Positions 8,284 through 16,994 of a stretch of DNA of 64,000 bases are shown piece by piece (position 1 is the stretch's first letter; each line of letters begins with the position of its first letter). Origin of the DNA: Streptomyces sp. SirexAA-E. Lineage in GTDB: Bacteria > Actinomycetota > Actinomycetes > Streptomycetales > Streptomycetaceae. Where the stretch lies: positions 4,154,001 to 4,218,000 of the forward strand of contig NC_015953.1 in NCBI RefSeq assembly GCF_000177195.2. Reading direction: 5' to 3'. Both the position numbers and the translations under genes were made by a program. The notes beneath the pieces were generated by a model. That model was not told the DNA's origin. It did not search any database and was given only the letters and a program-made list of their open reading frames with translations.

Positions 8284-9580
8284 CGCGCCCCGCTCCTGGA
8301 GGAGCAAGAGCTTTCCCTGGTGGCCGCGGATCACCACGCCGAACGGGCGGAAGCGGAGACGCCCAACGGCGATTTCCGCGCGGTCTCCGTATGCGCTGTC
8401 TACGGCACCAACGCATCCGGCAAGTCGAACGTCATCGATGCCGTCGGATGGATGAGAAGGGCTGTGCTGTCCTCGTTCCGCCACTGGGACCCCAGCGGCG
8501 GAGTGCCACGCCGTCCGTTCGCCCTGCGTGACGATGCCGCCGCGCACCCCAGTTCGTTCGCGCTCGATTTCATACTGGGCGGAGTGCACCACCAGTTCGG
8601 CTTCTCGGTCAACGACGACCGGGTGACCGAGGAATGGCTCTACTACTCCCCGGAGGGCCGACAGCGGCGGCTGTATGAGCGGGGGGCCGACGGCGTCGTC
8701 ACGTTCGGGCGATGGCTCACGGGGCGACGCAAGCTCATCGCCGAACTGCTGCGCCCCAACAGCCTCTATCTCTCGGTTGCCGCGGCACAAGGCCACGAGC
8801 AGTTGGGAGAAGTCTTCCGATGGTTCCGCTCCGGCCTGCGCCTGGCAACGGACCAGGACTTCGCGCAGCGGCTGGACCACACCATCCGGCTCTGTCAGGC
8901 CGATGGAGACCGGCGGGAATCGGCCCCCGTCATGGCCATGCTGCGTTTCGCTGATCTCGGTGTATCGGGATTGGACATCAAGGAGTGGGACGAGACCGTC
9001 CTGAAGGACCACAAGCGCATCACCGAGGCGCTGCGGGAGGCGCTGCGGGAGGCGCTGGGGGACAAGGTCAGGGTGCAGGGGGACAGCAAGCAGCGGGTCA
9101 GGGTCGAGCACCGGACGGACGCAGGGGTGTTCCCGCTGGACCTCCGCGACGAATCGAGCGGCACGCGCACCTGGATCGGACTCGTCGGCCCGGTCATCAC
9201 GACCCTCGCCGACGGCGGAGTGCTCTGTGTGGACGAACTCGACGCACGGCTGCACCCGTACCTGGTCGATGCGCTGGTCGGTATGTTCCAGTCCCGTGGG
9301 TCAACCGGGCGGGAGCTCAGTTGGTCGTCAGCACGCACGAGGCGGCGCTGCTGGGACGGAACGTGCGGACCGAGCTGTTTCGCGATCAGGTGTGGTTCAC
9401 CGAGAAGGACCCCAGGACACTCGCCACCCGGCTGTTTCCCATGACCGAGTTCTCGGTTCGGGACTCGGCCGACAATCTGGAGAAGCGCTACTTGGGTGGG
9501 CGCTACGGAGCGGTGCCGTACTTGGACGACGAACTGCTGCGGGACATGGTCGCGGCATTCCGGCATGGGGGAGTCGATGA
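8284..9580 (+). pseudogene. degraded AAA family ATPase (ATP/GTP-binding, OLD/RloC-like ABC-type fold)
   Basis: The frame carries Walker A GTNASGKSN just after an N-terminal strand (ELSLVAADHHA), a middle coiled domain, an ABC-type signature-like DESSGT, and Walker B VLCVDELDARLHP. It then loses frame near 9295-9310. The missing C-terminal part (AQLVVSTHEAALLG ... YLGGRYGAVPYLD) continues in another frame from about 9302, so a one-base deletion (or net -1) is implied. The first 12-15 residues and a start codon are also absent: homology begins abruptly at LLEEQEL just after the glycosylase gene. The downstream frame runs on to 9770 into the opposite gene, so the normal stop is lost too. Such ATPases often pair with RloB-like nucleases, but none is present. 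Most likely a dead remnant of an accessory, possibly defence-related gene. Confidence 0.75.
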
Positions 9581-9712
9581 AGTGGGCCGCGCACTCTCCA
9601 CAGGACCGCTGGACCGAGTCGTAGCGCGTCAGTCGAGCTGGAGTGCGGAGTCGGTGCCTCCACATCGATCACGCACCACCTGGTCGTACTCGGATGTCCT
9701 CCTGTGGTCCCG

Positions 9713-12193
9713 TCAGTCCGACGGGTCGTCGGCGAGTTCCGCGACGCCCGTGATCCGGTGCAGCGGGTAGGTGCGGACCTCGTCCGCCGTGTGGTCGTAC
9801 GCCGTGACGAAGCCGCCCTCGACCTTGACCGGGGCGATCACCCGCTGGCTGGCCGCGCCGTCCGCGTTGACGTAGCCGATCCAGACCGCCGACCCCGTCA
9901 TCGCCGCCGCCTGGACCGTTGCCAGGGTCTCCGCCGGGGTCGTCCGGGGCAGCTCGCCGGCCGACGCCGGGTCAGGGCCGTCCTGGGTGCTCCCGGTGCC
10001 GACGCGGACGGCCCGAGCGGCCGTGTCCCCCGCGCGGATGGCCCGTACGGCCGCCGACAGCAAGGTGCTGTCCGGCACCGGCGGTCCCTCGGGCACCGGC
10101 GTCGGGGGCGTACGCGGCGGGGTGCGGCGGGCTCCGGCGCGGGTGATCAGGACGTCGCCCTCCGCGGACTCGGCGGCCGGGGCGTACCCCATCTCGCGCA
10201 GGCCGTCCAGCAGCGACGCCGGGTCGGTCTGCGAGGCCAGCACGGTCGGGGCGAGGCGGCGCAGCCGCAGGGCGGCCGAGCGCTTGTCGGCCAGGATCTC
10301 GTTCAGGACGGCCTCGTCGTCGCAGCGCACGTAGGCCGACGCGGCCCCGATCCGCAGATGGCCGTGGCGGCGTGCCACGTCGTCGATGAGGTAGCTCAGC
10401 GGCTGCGGCACCGGCGTGCGGCTGTGCGTGGCGAGGAAGGCGTGCAGGTCGGAGGCGGCCTGGCCGGCGTCCAGGGCGCGGCGGACGGAGCCGGGTGTGA
10501 AGCGGTAGACCGTCGCACCGCCCTTGGACTCGACGTCCGCGAGCACCGACAGCGTCTCGGCGAGCGGGCGTTCCAGCGGGCCGGGCGCGACCGCCGTCAG
10601 ATCGGCCTGGAGCAGGACGTGGTCGAGGGGCTCGGGGATGAGCGGGGCGAGCCGGGCGGCGGCCTCGCGCGGGGCCTCGTCCAGCAGCGCGCGGGCCTGC
10701 GAGGAGAGGGCGCCGCGGCCGGTGACGCCGAGCAACTCCGCCTCGTTGACCGTCCACAGGGCGATCCTGGAGCGCAGGTCGGCCTCTCCGGAGGCCGGTG
10801 ACGCGCCGGGCGCCGGGGTGCGCAGGGGCCGTTCCCAGCGCAGCCGGGTGAGCAGGGACTGCGGGTCGGGGGCGGTGCCCGCGGGGAGAGCGGCGAACAG
10901 GGCCAGCACCCGGCGGCGCACCTCCGGGGCGGCCGAACGGTCCAGGTCGGGGCCGAGGGCGGACAGGGCCCGTCCCTTGGCGTCCTGGCCGCCGACCAGC
11001 CCCGCGGTGCGGGTGGCGGCCAGCCAGGAGGAGGCAAGGCGGGTCCAGCGGTCCTGGGCCGGGAGCTCCAGCCAGTCGTCGTACGCCGGGGTCGCCGCGT
11101 ACCGCTCGTCGGCCTCGCCGTCGGGGGCCAGAAGCCCGGCGGCGTAGGCGAGTTCGACCCAGAAGGCGGCGATCGGCTCCGACACGTCCAGCGCGTTCGC
11201 GGTCCGCTTCAGCTCGCGTACGCTCAGGCCGCCCGCCCGGAGGATGGCCGGTCCGCCGTTGTTCCAGAGCTTCAGCAGCTCCTCGATCGTGGACAGCGCG
11301 GTGAAGGCCTGGCCGGCCGCGGCTCTGTCCACAGCCTGGGGATCGCGTTCGGCGGCGGCCGTCACGGTCGGCGCCACGGGCTCCGGCACACGGTGGGCAC
11401 GTCCGGCCCGCAGGTGCAGGGCCGCCTCGCGCGGCAGGACGACCGTACGGGTCGAGACCGGCAGCAACAGCCCCCGGTCGCGCAGCCATCGCACCGGCGG
11501 CGCGGGGTTCGCGGTGACCTCGCCGTACGGCGGGCCCCACACCAGCCGGTCCAGCACCGCCAGGGCCTCGACCGGGGCGGTGTCCAGCAGCGCGGCCATG
11601 CGGGTGCGGTCGGTGAAGAGCTCCGTCAGTGAGGCGACGGCGGAGACCGGGTCGTGGGTGGGGGGCAGCCCGGCGGCGGCCAGGATCTCCTGGAGCCGGC
11701 CCGGTGACATGCCTGCGGTGGCCTCGGCGACGGTCGGGCCGAGGCCGGTGGGTGAGGGGTGCTGCGGGGACGGGGCGAGCAGTTCACGGGCGGTGCGTAC
11801 GAGGTGCAGTGCCTCGTCCTCGCCCCAGACGAGGGCCTGCTCGCGCAGGGTCGCCAGCGCGCCGGGCAGTGCGGCGGTGATCGCCGCCCCGGTGTCGTCG
11901 CGGCCCTCGCCGTCGTCCTGGCCGTCCCCCGTCAAAAGTGCGAGGAGTGTGGCGTACGGCGCCGGGTCCGGCGCCACCGCCAGCGCCTGTGCGGTCTGCA
12001 GGGCGAACCGGTCCAGGTGTTCCAGCGCGCGGACGACGGAGGCCCGCGTCCCGGCCCGTGTCGCCAGCTGCGTGATGTCGTTCGGCACGGGACTCAGCAG
12101 GTCGGGGCGGGCACGCAGCAGCCCTGCCAGCGATGTGTCGCCCCGGGCGCGCAGAGCCTCGGCGAGCGTGCGCGGTGGTGTGGTCGTCCCCAT
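9713..12193 (-). CDS. helicase-associated protein with XPB/Ssl2-like and WYL-like C-terminal domains
   Basis: An 826-residue soluble protein that matches actinobacterial helicase-associated proteins usually found near XPB helicases. The N-terminal two thirds is a run of helical, winged-helix-like segments (LAEALRARGDTSLAGLLRARPDL at the start). A domain around DHVLLQADLTAVAPGPLE and YRFTPGSVRRALDAG resembles the helicase C-terminal associated fold (Helicase_C_3). The last about 60 residues (VWIGYVNADG ... YPLHRITGV) look like a WYL/Sm-like ligand or nucleic-acid binding fold. No Walker motifs are seen, so it is probably not an ATPase itself. I prefer the ATG at 12193 over the longer frame, whose first 44 residues would run through the divergent promoter. 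A role in DNA repair with XPB is inference from family context. Confidence 0.8.
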   Translation of the reverse strand: MGTTTPPRTLAEALRARGDTSLAGLLRARPDLLSPVPNDITQLATRAGTRASVVRALEHLDRFALQTAQALAVAPDPAPYATLLALLTGDGQDDGEGRDDTGAAITAALPGALATLREQALVWGEDEALHLVRTARELLAPSPQHPSPTGLGPTVAEATAGMSPGRLQEILAAAGLPPTHDPVSAVASLTELFTDRTRMAALLDTAPVEALAVLDRLVWGPPYGEVTANPAPPVRWLRDRGLLLPVSTRTVVLPREAALHLRAGRAHRVPEPVAPTVTAAAERDPQAVDRAAAGQAFTALSTIEELLKLWNNGGPAILRAGGLSVRELKRTANALDVSEPIAAFWVELAYAAGLLAPDGEADERYAATPAYDDWLELPAQDRWTRLASSWLAATRTAGLVGGQDAKGRALSALGPDLDRSAAPEVRRRVLALFAALPAGTAPDPQSLLTRLRWERPLRTPAPGASPASGEADLRSRIALWTVNEAELLGVTGRGALSSQARALLDEAPREAAARLAPLIPEPLDHVLLQADLTAVAPGPLERPLAETLSVLADVESKGGATVYRFTPGSVRRALDAGQAASDLHAFLATHSRTPVPQPLSYLIDDVARRHGHLRIGAASAYVRCDDEAVLNEILADKRSAALRLRRLAPTVLASQTDPASLLDGLREMGYAPAAESAEGDVLITRAGARRTPPRTPPTPVPEGPPVPDSTLLSAAVRAIRAGDTAARAVRVGTGSTQDGPDPASAGELPRTTPAETLATVQAAAMTGSAVWIGYVNADGAASQRVIAPVKVEGGFVTAYDHTADEVRTYPLHRITGVAELADDPSD

Positions 12194-12256
12194 CCGTCCC
12201 ACGGTAGCCCCTGGAACGCTACCGTCGGGGCAGGCCGGGTAGAGGGAGAACCATCG

Positions 12257-13384
12257 GTGGGGATCGAGAGTGACCAGCTTGTCTACGACTACCTGAGCCG
12301 GGTCGGCGACCTGGCCCAGCAGCAACAGCTGCCCTCGGGCGCCCGGATGAGACTCGTCTCGACGCTCCGGGGCGAGATCGACCGGCAGCGCGGGACGCAG
12401 GGCGCGGACACGCCCGCCACGGTCCGGCGCATCCTCGGCCGGCTCGGCGCGCCGGACGAACTGGTGGCCGCCGCCGCGGAGTCGGGGGACGGCACGGTCG
12501 CGATGCCGTCACCCCGGACGGCCGCCGCGCCACCGGCCCCGGCGGAGCCGCGCGGGGTGCCGCGACCGAGGCTCGGACTGTTCCGGAAGGATCCGGTGGT
12601 CAAGGGGCCAGGAGGCGAGGAGCCGGCCAAGGCCCTGGGACGCGAGGCCCCGGCGGACGACGGACCGGGCGCGCCGGGTGGTGACGTCCCGGCCGAGGAC
12701 GTGGAGCGGGGACCCGCACCGGCCTGGCCTGCGGCCTCGGCGCCGCACATGCTCGGCCTGGGGCAGGCGGGCGCGTCGGACGGCGAGCCGGAGTGGTGGC
12801 GGACCGAACCGGGACCGTTCGGTGAGCGCGCGGGCGTGTCGGACGCGGACATGACCGTGCCGGGGTTCGTGGGCGGCCTGAGCCCGGAACTACTGGGACG
12901 CCCACGGCCGGTGGAGGAACCGGCGGACGTGCCGGACACCGCGGCGGCCGAGCCGGAGGCGCCCGCAGAGGAGCCCGCCCCGGCCTCCCCGCGCAGGTGG
13001 TACGGGCTGCGCCGCCGCGAGCGCGTCGCCCAGGGCCGACGGCTCCGGCTCTCCCATCCGTTCCTGCTCCTCGCCGCCGCCCTGCTGGTGGCCGGTGCGG
13101 TGCTGGGCTCCTGGCTGGCGCTCGCGGGCGGCTGGGTGCTGGCGTACAGCTCCCGCAAGCTCTCGCGTACGGAGGCGAAGTGGGTGGCGATGGGCCTCCC
13201 GGGCGTGGTGGTGGCCGGTGCCTTCGTCTGGCTCTGGGGCCGCATGGACGGCCGTTGGGGCACCCCGATCGCCGAGGGCGCGATGGGGGACGCGATGACG
13301 GACGTATGGCCGGGCGTCGTCCGCACGGCGGCGGTGGCGTCCGCGGTCTACCTGGTGTGGAGGTCCCGGCGACTGCCGGGGTGA
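12257..13384 (+). CDS. membrane protein with long acidic/proline-rich linker
   Basis: A 375-residue protein. Residues 1-75 form a helical DUF1700-like region (DQLVYDYLSRVGDLAQQQQLP ... RRILGRLGAPDELV), the pattern often seen before membrane anchors. Residues 80-255 are a disordered linker rich in Pro, Glu and Ala. Four hydrophobic segments follow (around 268-300, 313-330 and 352-370), ending in a basic tail. The GTG at 12257 is preceded by GGGAG. It is divergent from the helicase-associated gene with a 63-base gap. The function is unknown; the architecture suggests a membrane-tethered regulatory or scaffolding protein. Confidence 0.7.
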   Translation: MGIESDQLVYDYLSRVGDLAQQQQLPSGARMRLVSTLRGEIDRQRGTQGADTPATVRRILGRLGAPDELVAAAAESGDGTVAMPSPRTAAAPPAPAEPRGVPRPRLGLFRKDPVVKGPGGEEPAKALGREAPADDGPGAPGGDVPAEDVERGPAPAWPAASAPHMLGLGQAGASDGEPEWWRTEPGPFGERAGVSDADMTVPGFVGGLSPELLGRPRPVEEPADVPDTAAAEPEAPAEEPAPASPRRWYGLRRRERVAQGRRLRLSHPFLLLAAALLVAGAVLGSWLALAGGWVLAYSSRKLSRTEAKWVAMGLPGVVVAGAFVWLWGRMDGRWGTPIAEGAMGDAMTDVWPGVVRTAAVASAVYLVWRSRRLPG

Positions 13385-13409
13385 GGGCGGGGGCGTTCCT
13401 GTTCACCGG

Positions 13410-13832
13410 TCATTCGCAGCCCTTCCCGCGCAACTGGGCCCACACCTGTTTCCCCCAAGGCAGCGGCTCGGTGCCCCACTCCTCGGCCAGCTCCTCCACG
13501 AGCGCGAGACCACGCCCGCCCTCGTCTTCCGGGTCCGGTTCCCCGCGCAGTGGCGGGGCCTTCGAGAAGTCCACGACGCCGATCCGGACGCGCATCGCCT
13601 CGGGGCGGTCGATGACGACCCGGATGGAGTCCCGCCGGGCGTGCCGAACCGCGTTGGAGACCAGTTCGGAGACGATCAGGGCGCCGTCCTCGGCCACGTC
13701 GTCCAGGCCCCAGACGGTCAGTGCCACACGGATCAGGCGCCGGGCGGTCGCGGCGCTCTCCGGCAGACGAGGCATGGTCTCGCTGTACCCGGGGTGCCCG
13801 GTCGGGCGGGCCCGCGCCGTAGGTCGGGGCAT
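13410..13832 (-). CDS. RsbW-like ATP-binding anti-sigma/regulatory kinase
   Basis: A 140-residue GHKL ATPase of the HATPase_c_2 (SpoIIAB/RsbW) type. The N box is ELVSNAVRHA, G1 is VVDFSKAPP, and the G2 region is EDEGGRGLALVEELAEEWG. G1 has DFS where classical kinases have DxG, so kinase activity may be altered. Such short orphan ATPases are abundant in Streptomyces and often pair with regulators that bind DNA. This one follows the XRE/TPR regulator gene on the same strand with a 125-base gap. A GAGAG box precedes the ATG. The partner and target sigma factor are not visible here. Confidence 0.8.
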   Translation of the reverse strand: MPRPTARARPTGHPGYSETMPRLPESAATARRLIRVALTVWGLDDVAEDGALIVSELVSNAVRHARRDSIRVVIDRPEAMRVRIGVVDFSKAPPLRGEPDPEDEGGRGLALVEELAEEWGTEPLPWGKQVWAQLRGKGCE

Positions 13833-13957
13833 GTCGGTCTGCTCTCTCGGATCGGCCGGGCCCCACGGCTGGTCGCACGGCCGTCGGGGCGCTGTCCGCT
13901 CATGAAAGCGACATGCGGGGAACGCCGACAGGGACGCAACGCCCCACTTTCACCACG

Positions 13958-15172
13958 CTATTCGCCGATCCCCAGGAACTCGGCCAGGGCCCGGAGCCCC
14001 GGCGGGTGGTTGGGCAGTGCCCAGAGGTCACGCACGACGGCCACGGCCAACGTGTGGTGCTGCATCCACGTCGGCGCCACGCGGCGCAGGGACTCCAGGG
14101 TCTTCACCGCCCCGGCCGCGTCGCCGATGTCCGTATGGGCCCGTGCCACGTCCAGCAGGAGCCACGTCCGCCAGGACGGCGGCGTGTCCTTGCTCAGCCG
14201 CATGCCCTCGGCCAGCGCCAGGGCGTCCTGAGGGTGCCCGTACTGGACCGCCAGCCGGACACGTTCGATGCGGACCGACGAGGGGCTGAAGACGCTGACC
14301 ATGCGGTTGTCCCCACCGTCAGGCAGCTGCGCGACGCGGCCCGCTTCCTTCTCCGCCGCTTCCATCATCACCGCTGCGCGCTCGTAGTCGCCGCTTCGTG
14401 CGGCCGACGTGGCGGCGCTCATGGTCAGCGCGCCCCATACCTTCAAACCGTCGGCTGTCCCGGTGCGGCCCGCGTCCGCCATGTCGTCGGCGACCCGCAG
14501 CGCGATGCCCAACGCGTCTTCCAGGCGCCCCTGTCGCTGGTACGTCCACGCCGTGGAGTTGACGATCATCGGCAGAAGCAGTGGATCGGAGGACTGCTGT
14601 GCGGCATCCGTCGCGCGTTCCAGGCTGATGAGGGCGAGATCCGTCTTTCCCATCCGTACGGCGACGTGTCCGGCGAGCTGGAGTGCCTTGGCCAGTGCTG
14701 CGTAACCGGCCCTGCGGTCCTCGTCGTCCGCCGAGGCCGTGGCGGCGCGCGCATCCGAGATCAGGTCCGGCAGTGCCTTCGTCACCGTGTCGAACTCCGC
14801 GGAGTGGTACTGCGTCCAGCCCTCCGCGATCTGTTCCCGCAGCCGGACCGGAGAGAAGCCGGGCCCTGGCGGTTCGGGCTCCGGCCCCCAGAGCACGGGC
14901 ATGACGGCGCGGCGCACGGCCACGAAGCGCGGTCCGTCGTTCTCGCCTGAGGAGGAGACCGCAGGCGGGTCACCGAGAAGCGTGGTCAGCTCCACACCGA
15001 GACCGTTCGCCAGTGCGTGCAGCGTGGGGAGGCGTGCCGAGTGCTTCCGCCCCTGTTCGAGCTGACGGATCACGTCGACGGACACGCCGGAGCGCTCGGC
15101 CAGCTCTTCCTGCGTCAGCGAGGCCAGACGGCGCAGGCGGCGCAGGGCCCGTCCCAGGTCTTCGTTTGCCAC
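13958..15172 (-). CDS. XRE-type DNA-binding regulator with TPR-like C-terminus
   Basis: A 404-residue regulator. An XRE helix-turn-helix (about residues 8-58: LRRLRRLASLTQEELAERSG, then VDVIRQLEQGRKHSARLPTL) is joined to helical repeats from about 120 on. ALISLERATDAA, EDALGIALRVADDM and AVKTLESLRRVAPT have the spacing of tetratricopeptide repeats. Such proteins resemble sensors whose TPR domain binds a small molecule or peptide. The GTG at 15172 is preferred because the longer frame adds 32 Arg/Pro-rich residues; no strong ribosome binding site precedes it. It is followed by the RsbW-like gene, a common Streptomyces pairing. Signal and targets are unknown. Confidence 0.8.
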   Translation of the reverse strand: MANEDLGRALRRLRRLASLTQEELAERSGVSVDVIRQLEQGRKHSARLPTLHALANGLGVELTTLLGDPPAVSSSGENDGPRFVAVRRAVMPVLWGPEPEPPGPGFSPVRLREQIAEGWTQYHSAEFDTVTKALPDLISDARAATASADDEDRRAGYAALAKALQLAGHVAVRMGKTDLALISLERATDAAQQSSDPLLLPMIVNSTAWTYQRQGRLEDALGIALRVADDMADAGRTGTADGLKVWGALTMSAATSAARSGDYERAAVMMEAAEKEAGRVAQLPDGGDNRMVSVFSPSSVRIERVRLAVQYGHPQDALALAEGMRLSKDTPPSWRTWLLLDVARAHTDIGDAAGAVKTLESLRRVAPTWMQHHTLAVAVVRDLWALPNHPPGLRALAEFLGIGE

Positions 15173-15341
15173 GTCGCCACGGTACGCCCGCCGCGACCGG
15201 GAGAGGGAGCGCCGTGGCGCCACCCGCGGACCGGATCGGCGGGGACCAGGGGCTCGGTCCCGCCCCACTTCGCAAGGGTGACCTGATCCCTCGTCGGCCA
15301 GTCACTCCGGTCAACCGGCCGGAGCGCGCGGAGAGATGCGG

Positions 15342-15710
15342 CTAAGCGCCGTTCTCCTCGGCCGCCTCGTGGAAGGCGGCGACCGCCTCACCGTTGGTTC
15401 TCGCCCATTCGGTGAGCCTCCTGATCGGCTCGTCCAGGGTGCGCCCGAGCTCGGTCAGGCCGTACTCCACGCGCGGTGGCGCCTCGGCGTACGAGCGCCG
15501 CTCGACGAGCCCGTTCTCCTGGAGGCGGCGCAGCGTCTGCGTCAGTACCTTGCGCGAGACGCCTCCGATGAGTTCGACCAGCTCGCCGTGGCGCAGGGGG
15601 CCGTCGCTCAGAGCGAAGAGCGTGACCACGGCCCATTTGCTGGAGATGATCTCGACTGCCGTGCGGGCGGGGCAGTCGGCGAGGAAGACGGTTCCGGGAC
15701 GGAGGCTCAC
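15342..15710 (-). CDS. HxlR family transcriptional regulator
   Basis: A 122-residue winged-helix regulator. DCPARTAVEIISSKWAVV carries the near-N-terminal Cys of the family (Cys13). It is followed by LRHGELVELIGGVSRKVLTQTLRRLQENGLVERR, the recognition helix, and a wing ending in YGLTELGRTL. Cys13 is the kind of residue used by redox- or electrophile-sensing members. I chose the GTG at 15710; upstream codons would run into the operator at 15720-15735. It is divergent from the DoxX gene at 16024, which is a frequent HxlR target. Confidence 0.85.
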   Translation of the reverse strand: MSLRPGTVFLADCPARTAVEIISSKWAVVTLFALSDGPLRHGELVELIGGVSRKVLTQTLRRLQENGLVERRSYAEAPPRVEYGLTELGRTLDEPIRRLTEWARTNGEAVAAFHEAAEENGA

Positions 15711-15719
15711 GAGCCGAAG

Positions 15720-15735
15720 GGTACCTATCGGTACC
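15720..15735. promoter_or_regulatory. candidate HxlR operator
   Basis: GGTACC-TATC-GGTACC, two copies of a self-complementary hexamer four bases apart, lies 10 bases upstream of the HxlR start in the divergent region. A dimeric regulator binding its own promoter here is likely. Confidence 0.55.
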
Positions 15736-16023
15736 TGACGGATGCCTAACGTCGAAGACATGCAGCGCACCCCTTCGAAGGGCGCCGAGACCGAGCTCGG
15801 CGTCTCCTCTCCCGGGCGTCACACGCCGGTCCGTCCCGGAACTCCGGTCCGGCGGTGGGCCGTCCCGCGTCCACACCATGGTCACCGGCCCCGCTGCGAT
15901 CGACACCAGGCAGGCGGAACGCTGCGCCCTGGTGCGCGAAAGCCGCCGGACCGGCGAAGCGCCGCACAGCCGGACCGGCGCATGTCCGGCTACCCCACCC
16001 CGTCGAACACCTGAGGTGTCACC
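15736..16023. other. 288-bp spacer between the HxlR operator and the DoxX gene
   Basis: A 90-codon plus-strand frame spans much of this interval, but it is rich in Pro, Arg and His with no ribosome binding site and looks non-coding. No clear promoter consensus for doxX stands out. The distance from operator to DoxX is longer than usual for an HxlR-DoxX pair, and may include remnants of a lost gene. Confidence 0.35.
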
Positions 16024-16374
16024 ATGTTCATCACCTATGCCGTCGTCGCCGCACTCATGTCGATGGTGCTCCTGGCTTCGGCCGGTGCCAAGTTCACCCG
16101 GCCGAAGCGGCTTGTCGACCAGATGTCCACCCTCGGCCTGCCGTACGGCATGCTGCCGTTCCTGGGCATCGCCCAGGCGGCGGGCGCCGGAGGCCTCGTC
16201 GTCGGGCTCTGGTGGGGGCCGCTCGGTATCGCCGCCGCCGTCTGCCTGGCGCTCTACTTCATAGGCGCGGTCGCCACCCACCTGCGCGTCGGTGACTACG
16301 AGGGGGCGCCCCCGGCAGCCGTCCTGACAGCTGTCGCCGTCGCCCTCGTCGTCCTGCGGTCGGCGACCCTGTGA
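16024..16374 (+). CDS. DoxX-like small membrane protein
   Basis: A 116-residue DoxX family protein with four hydrophobic helices (about 3-20, 41-63, 66-85, 95-114). Characteristic motifs are SAGAKFTRPKRLVDQMSTLGLP and the charged VATHLRVGDYEG between helices 3 and 4. DoxX proteins are membrane components often linked to thiol or oxidative stress responses, but their chemistry is unclear. The start is supported by TGAGGTG about 6 bases upstream. It is probably controlled by the divergent HxlR regulator. Confidence 0.82.
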   Translation: MFITYAVVAALMSMVLLASAGAKFTRPKRLVDQMSTLGLPYGMLPFLGIAQAAGAGGLVVGLWWGPLGIAAAVCLALYFIGAVATHLRVGDYEGAPPAAVLTAVAVALVVLRSATL

Positions 16375-16439
16375 CTGCCTCGACCACGCGAACCGGCTGA
16401 GCTGTTGGTGGCATCGGCCAGGCCGTCGGCCGGCCCGCC

Positions 16440-16940
16440 CTATCTGGAATACCGGCAGTCGTCCCCCTCCGGCCTTGCCGGCCCGTGGCGCCGCTCGTAG
16501 CGGCGGCGAGCGGCGTTGTGGGCGTCGAGCAGCAGCCGCATGACCGTGTCCGTCGTCCTGTCACCGGGATTGACCACGGAGACCCAGCCGAGTGCGCCGT
16601 ACACCGGGTGCGGCATGACCCTGTCGGCGGCGGCGTGGTCGTGAGGACGGCCGACGCCGTGCGGGTCTTCCCCGGTGAGCTCCCGAAACGTCGGCCGGTC
16701 GACGTGGATGTTCACCCGCCGGCGCCCCGGAGGATCGAGGTCGGACGTGGCGTCGTCGGGGCAGTCCTTGGTGACGATCGTCCCGTAGGGCTGGACGTTC
16801 TGAGGCATCCCCCCGTCGGGGGCGTAGTAGAAGAACGCGTCTCCCCACGCGATCTCGGGGAAGCCGTCTCCCGGCTCCGGGACGAACACGAGCGCGCCGT
16901 CGAAGCCTCGTACGGTCGCGATGATCTGTTCCATACTCAT
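16440..16940 (-). CDS. DUF6194 family protein
   Basis: A 166-residue soluble protein that I recognise as DUF6194. It contains QIIATVRGFDGALVFVPEPG, EIAWGDAFFYYAPDG, QPYGTIVTKDCPDD, RVNIHVDRPTFRELTG, and a C-terminal LGWVSVVNPG segment. The pattern resembles proteins of the MmcQ/YjbR-like fold, which bind DNA or small molecules, but that is inference. The start may be either of two nearby ATGs (16940 or 16934). It is divergent from the damaged MerR gene, sharing the operator-like repeat at 16945-16967, so it was probably the target of that regulator. Confidence 0.8.
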   Translation of the reverse strand: MSMEQIIATVRGFDGALVFVPEPGDGFPEIAWGDAFFYYAPDGGMPQNVQPYGTIVTKDCPDDATSDLDPPGRRRVNIHVDRPTFRELTGEDPHGVGRPHDHAAADRVMPHPVYGALGWVSVVNPGDRTTDTVMRLLLDAHNAARRRYERRHGPARPEGDDCRYSR

Positions 16941-16944
16941 GGTT

Positions 16945-16967
16945 CAAGCATCATCTTCATGTGCTTG
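16945..16967. promoter_or_regulatory. inverted repeat between DUF6194 and MerR genes
   Basis: CAAGCA (16945-16950) and TGCTTG (16962-16967) flank an 11-base core in the 54-base divergent region. This is a plausible binding site for the adjacent MerR-type regulator. Confidence 0.4.
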
Positions 16968-16994
16968 TGTGGGGTTCGGCTTGTGGGAGGTCCG

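Noticed and set aside
15742..16014. 90-codon plus-strand frame between HxlR and DoxX
   Set aside because: Unusual composition (Pro, Arg, His), no ribosome binding site; probably non-coding.
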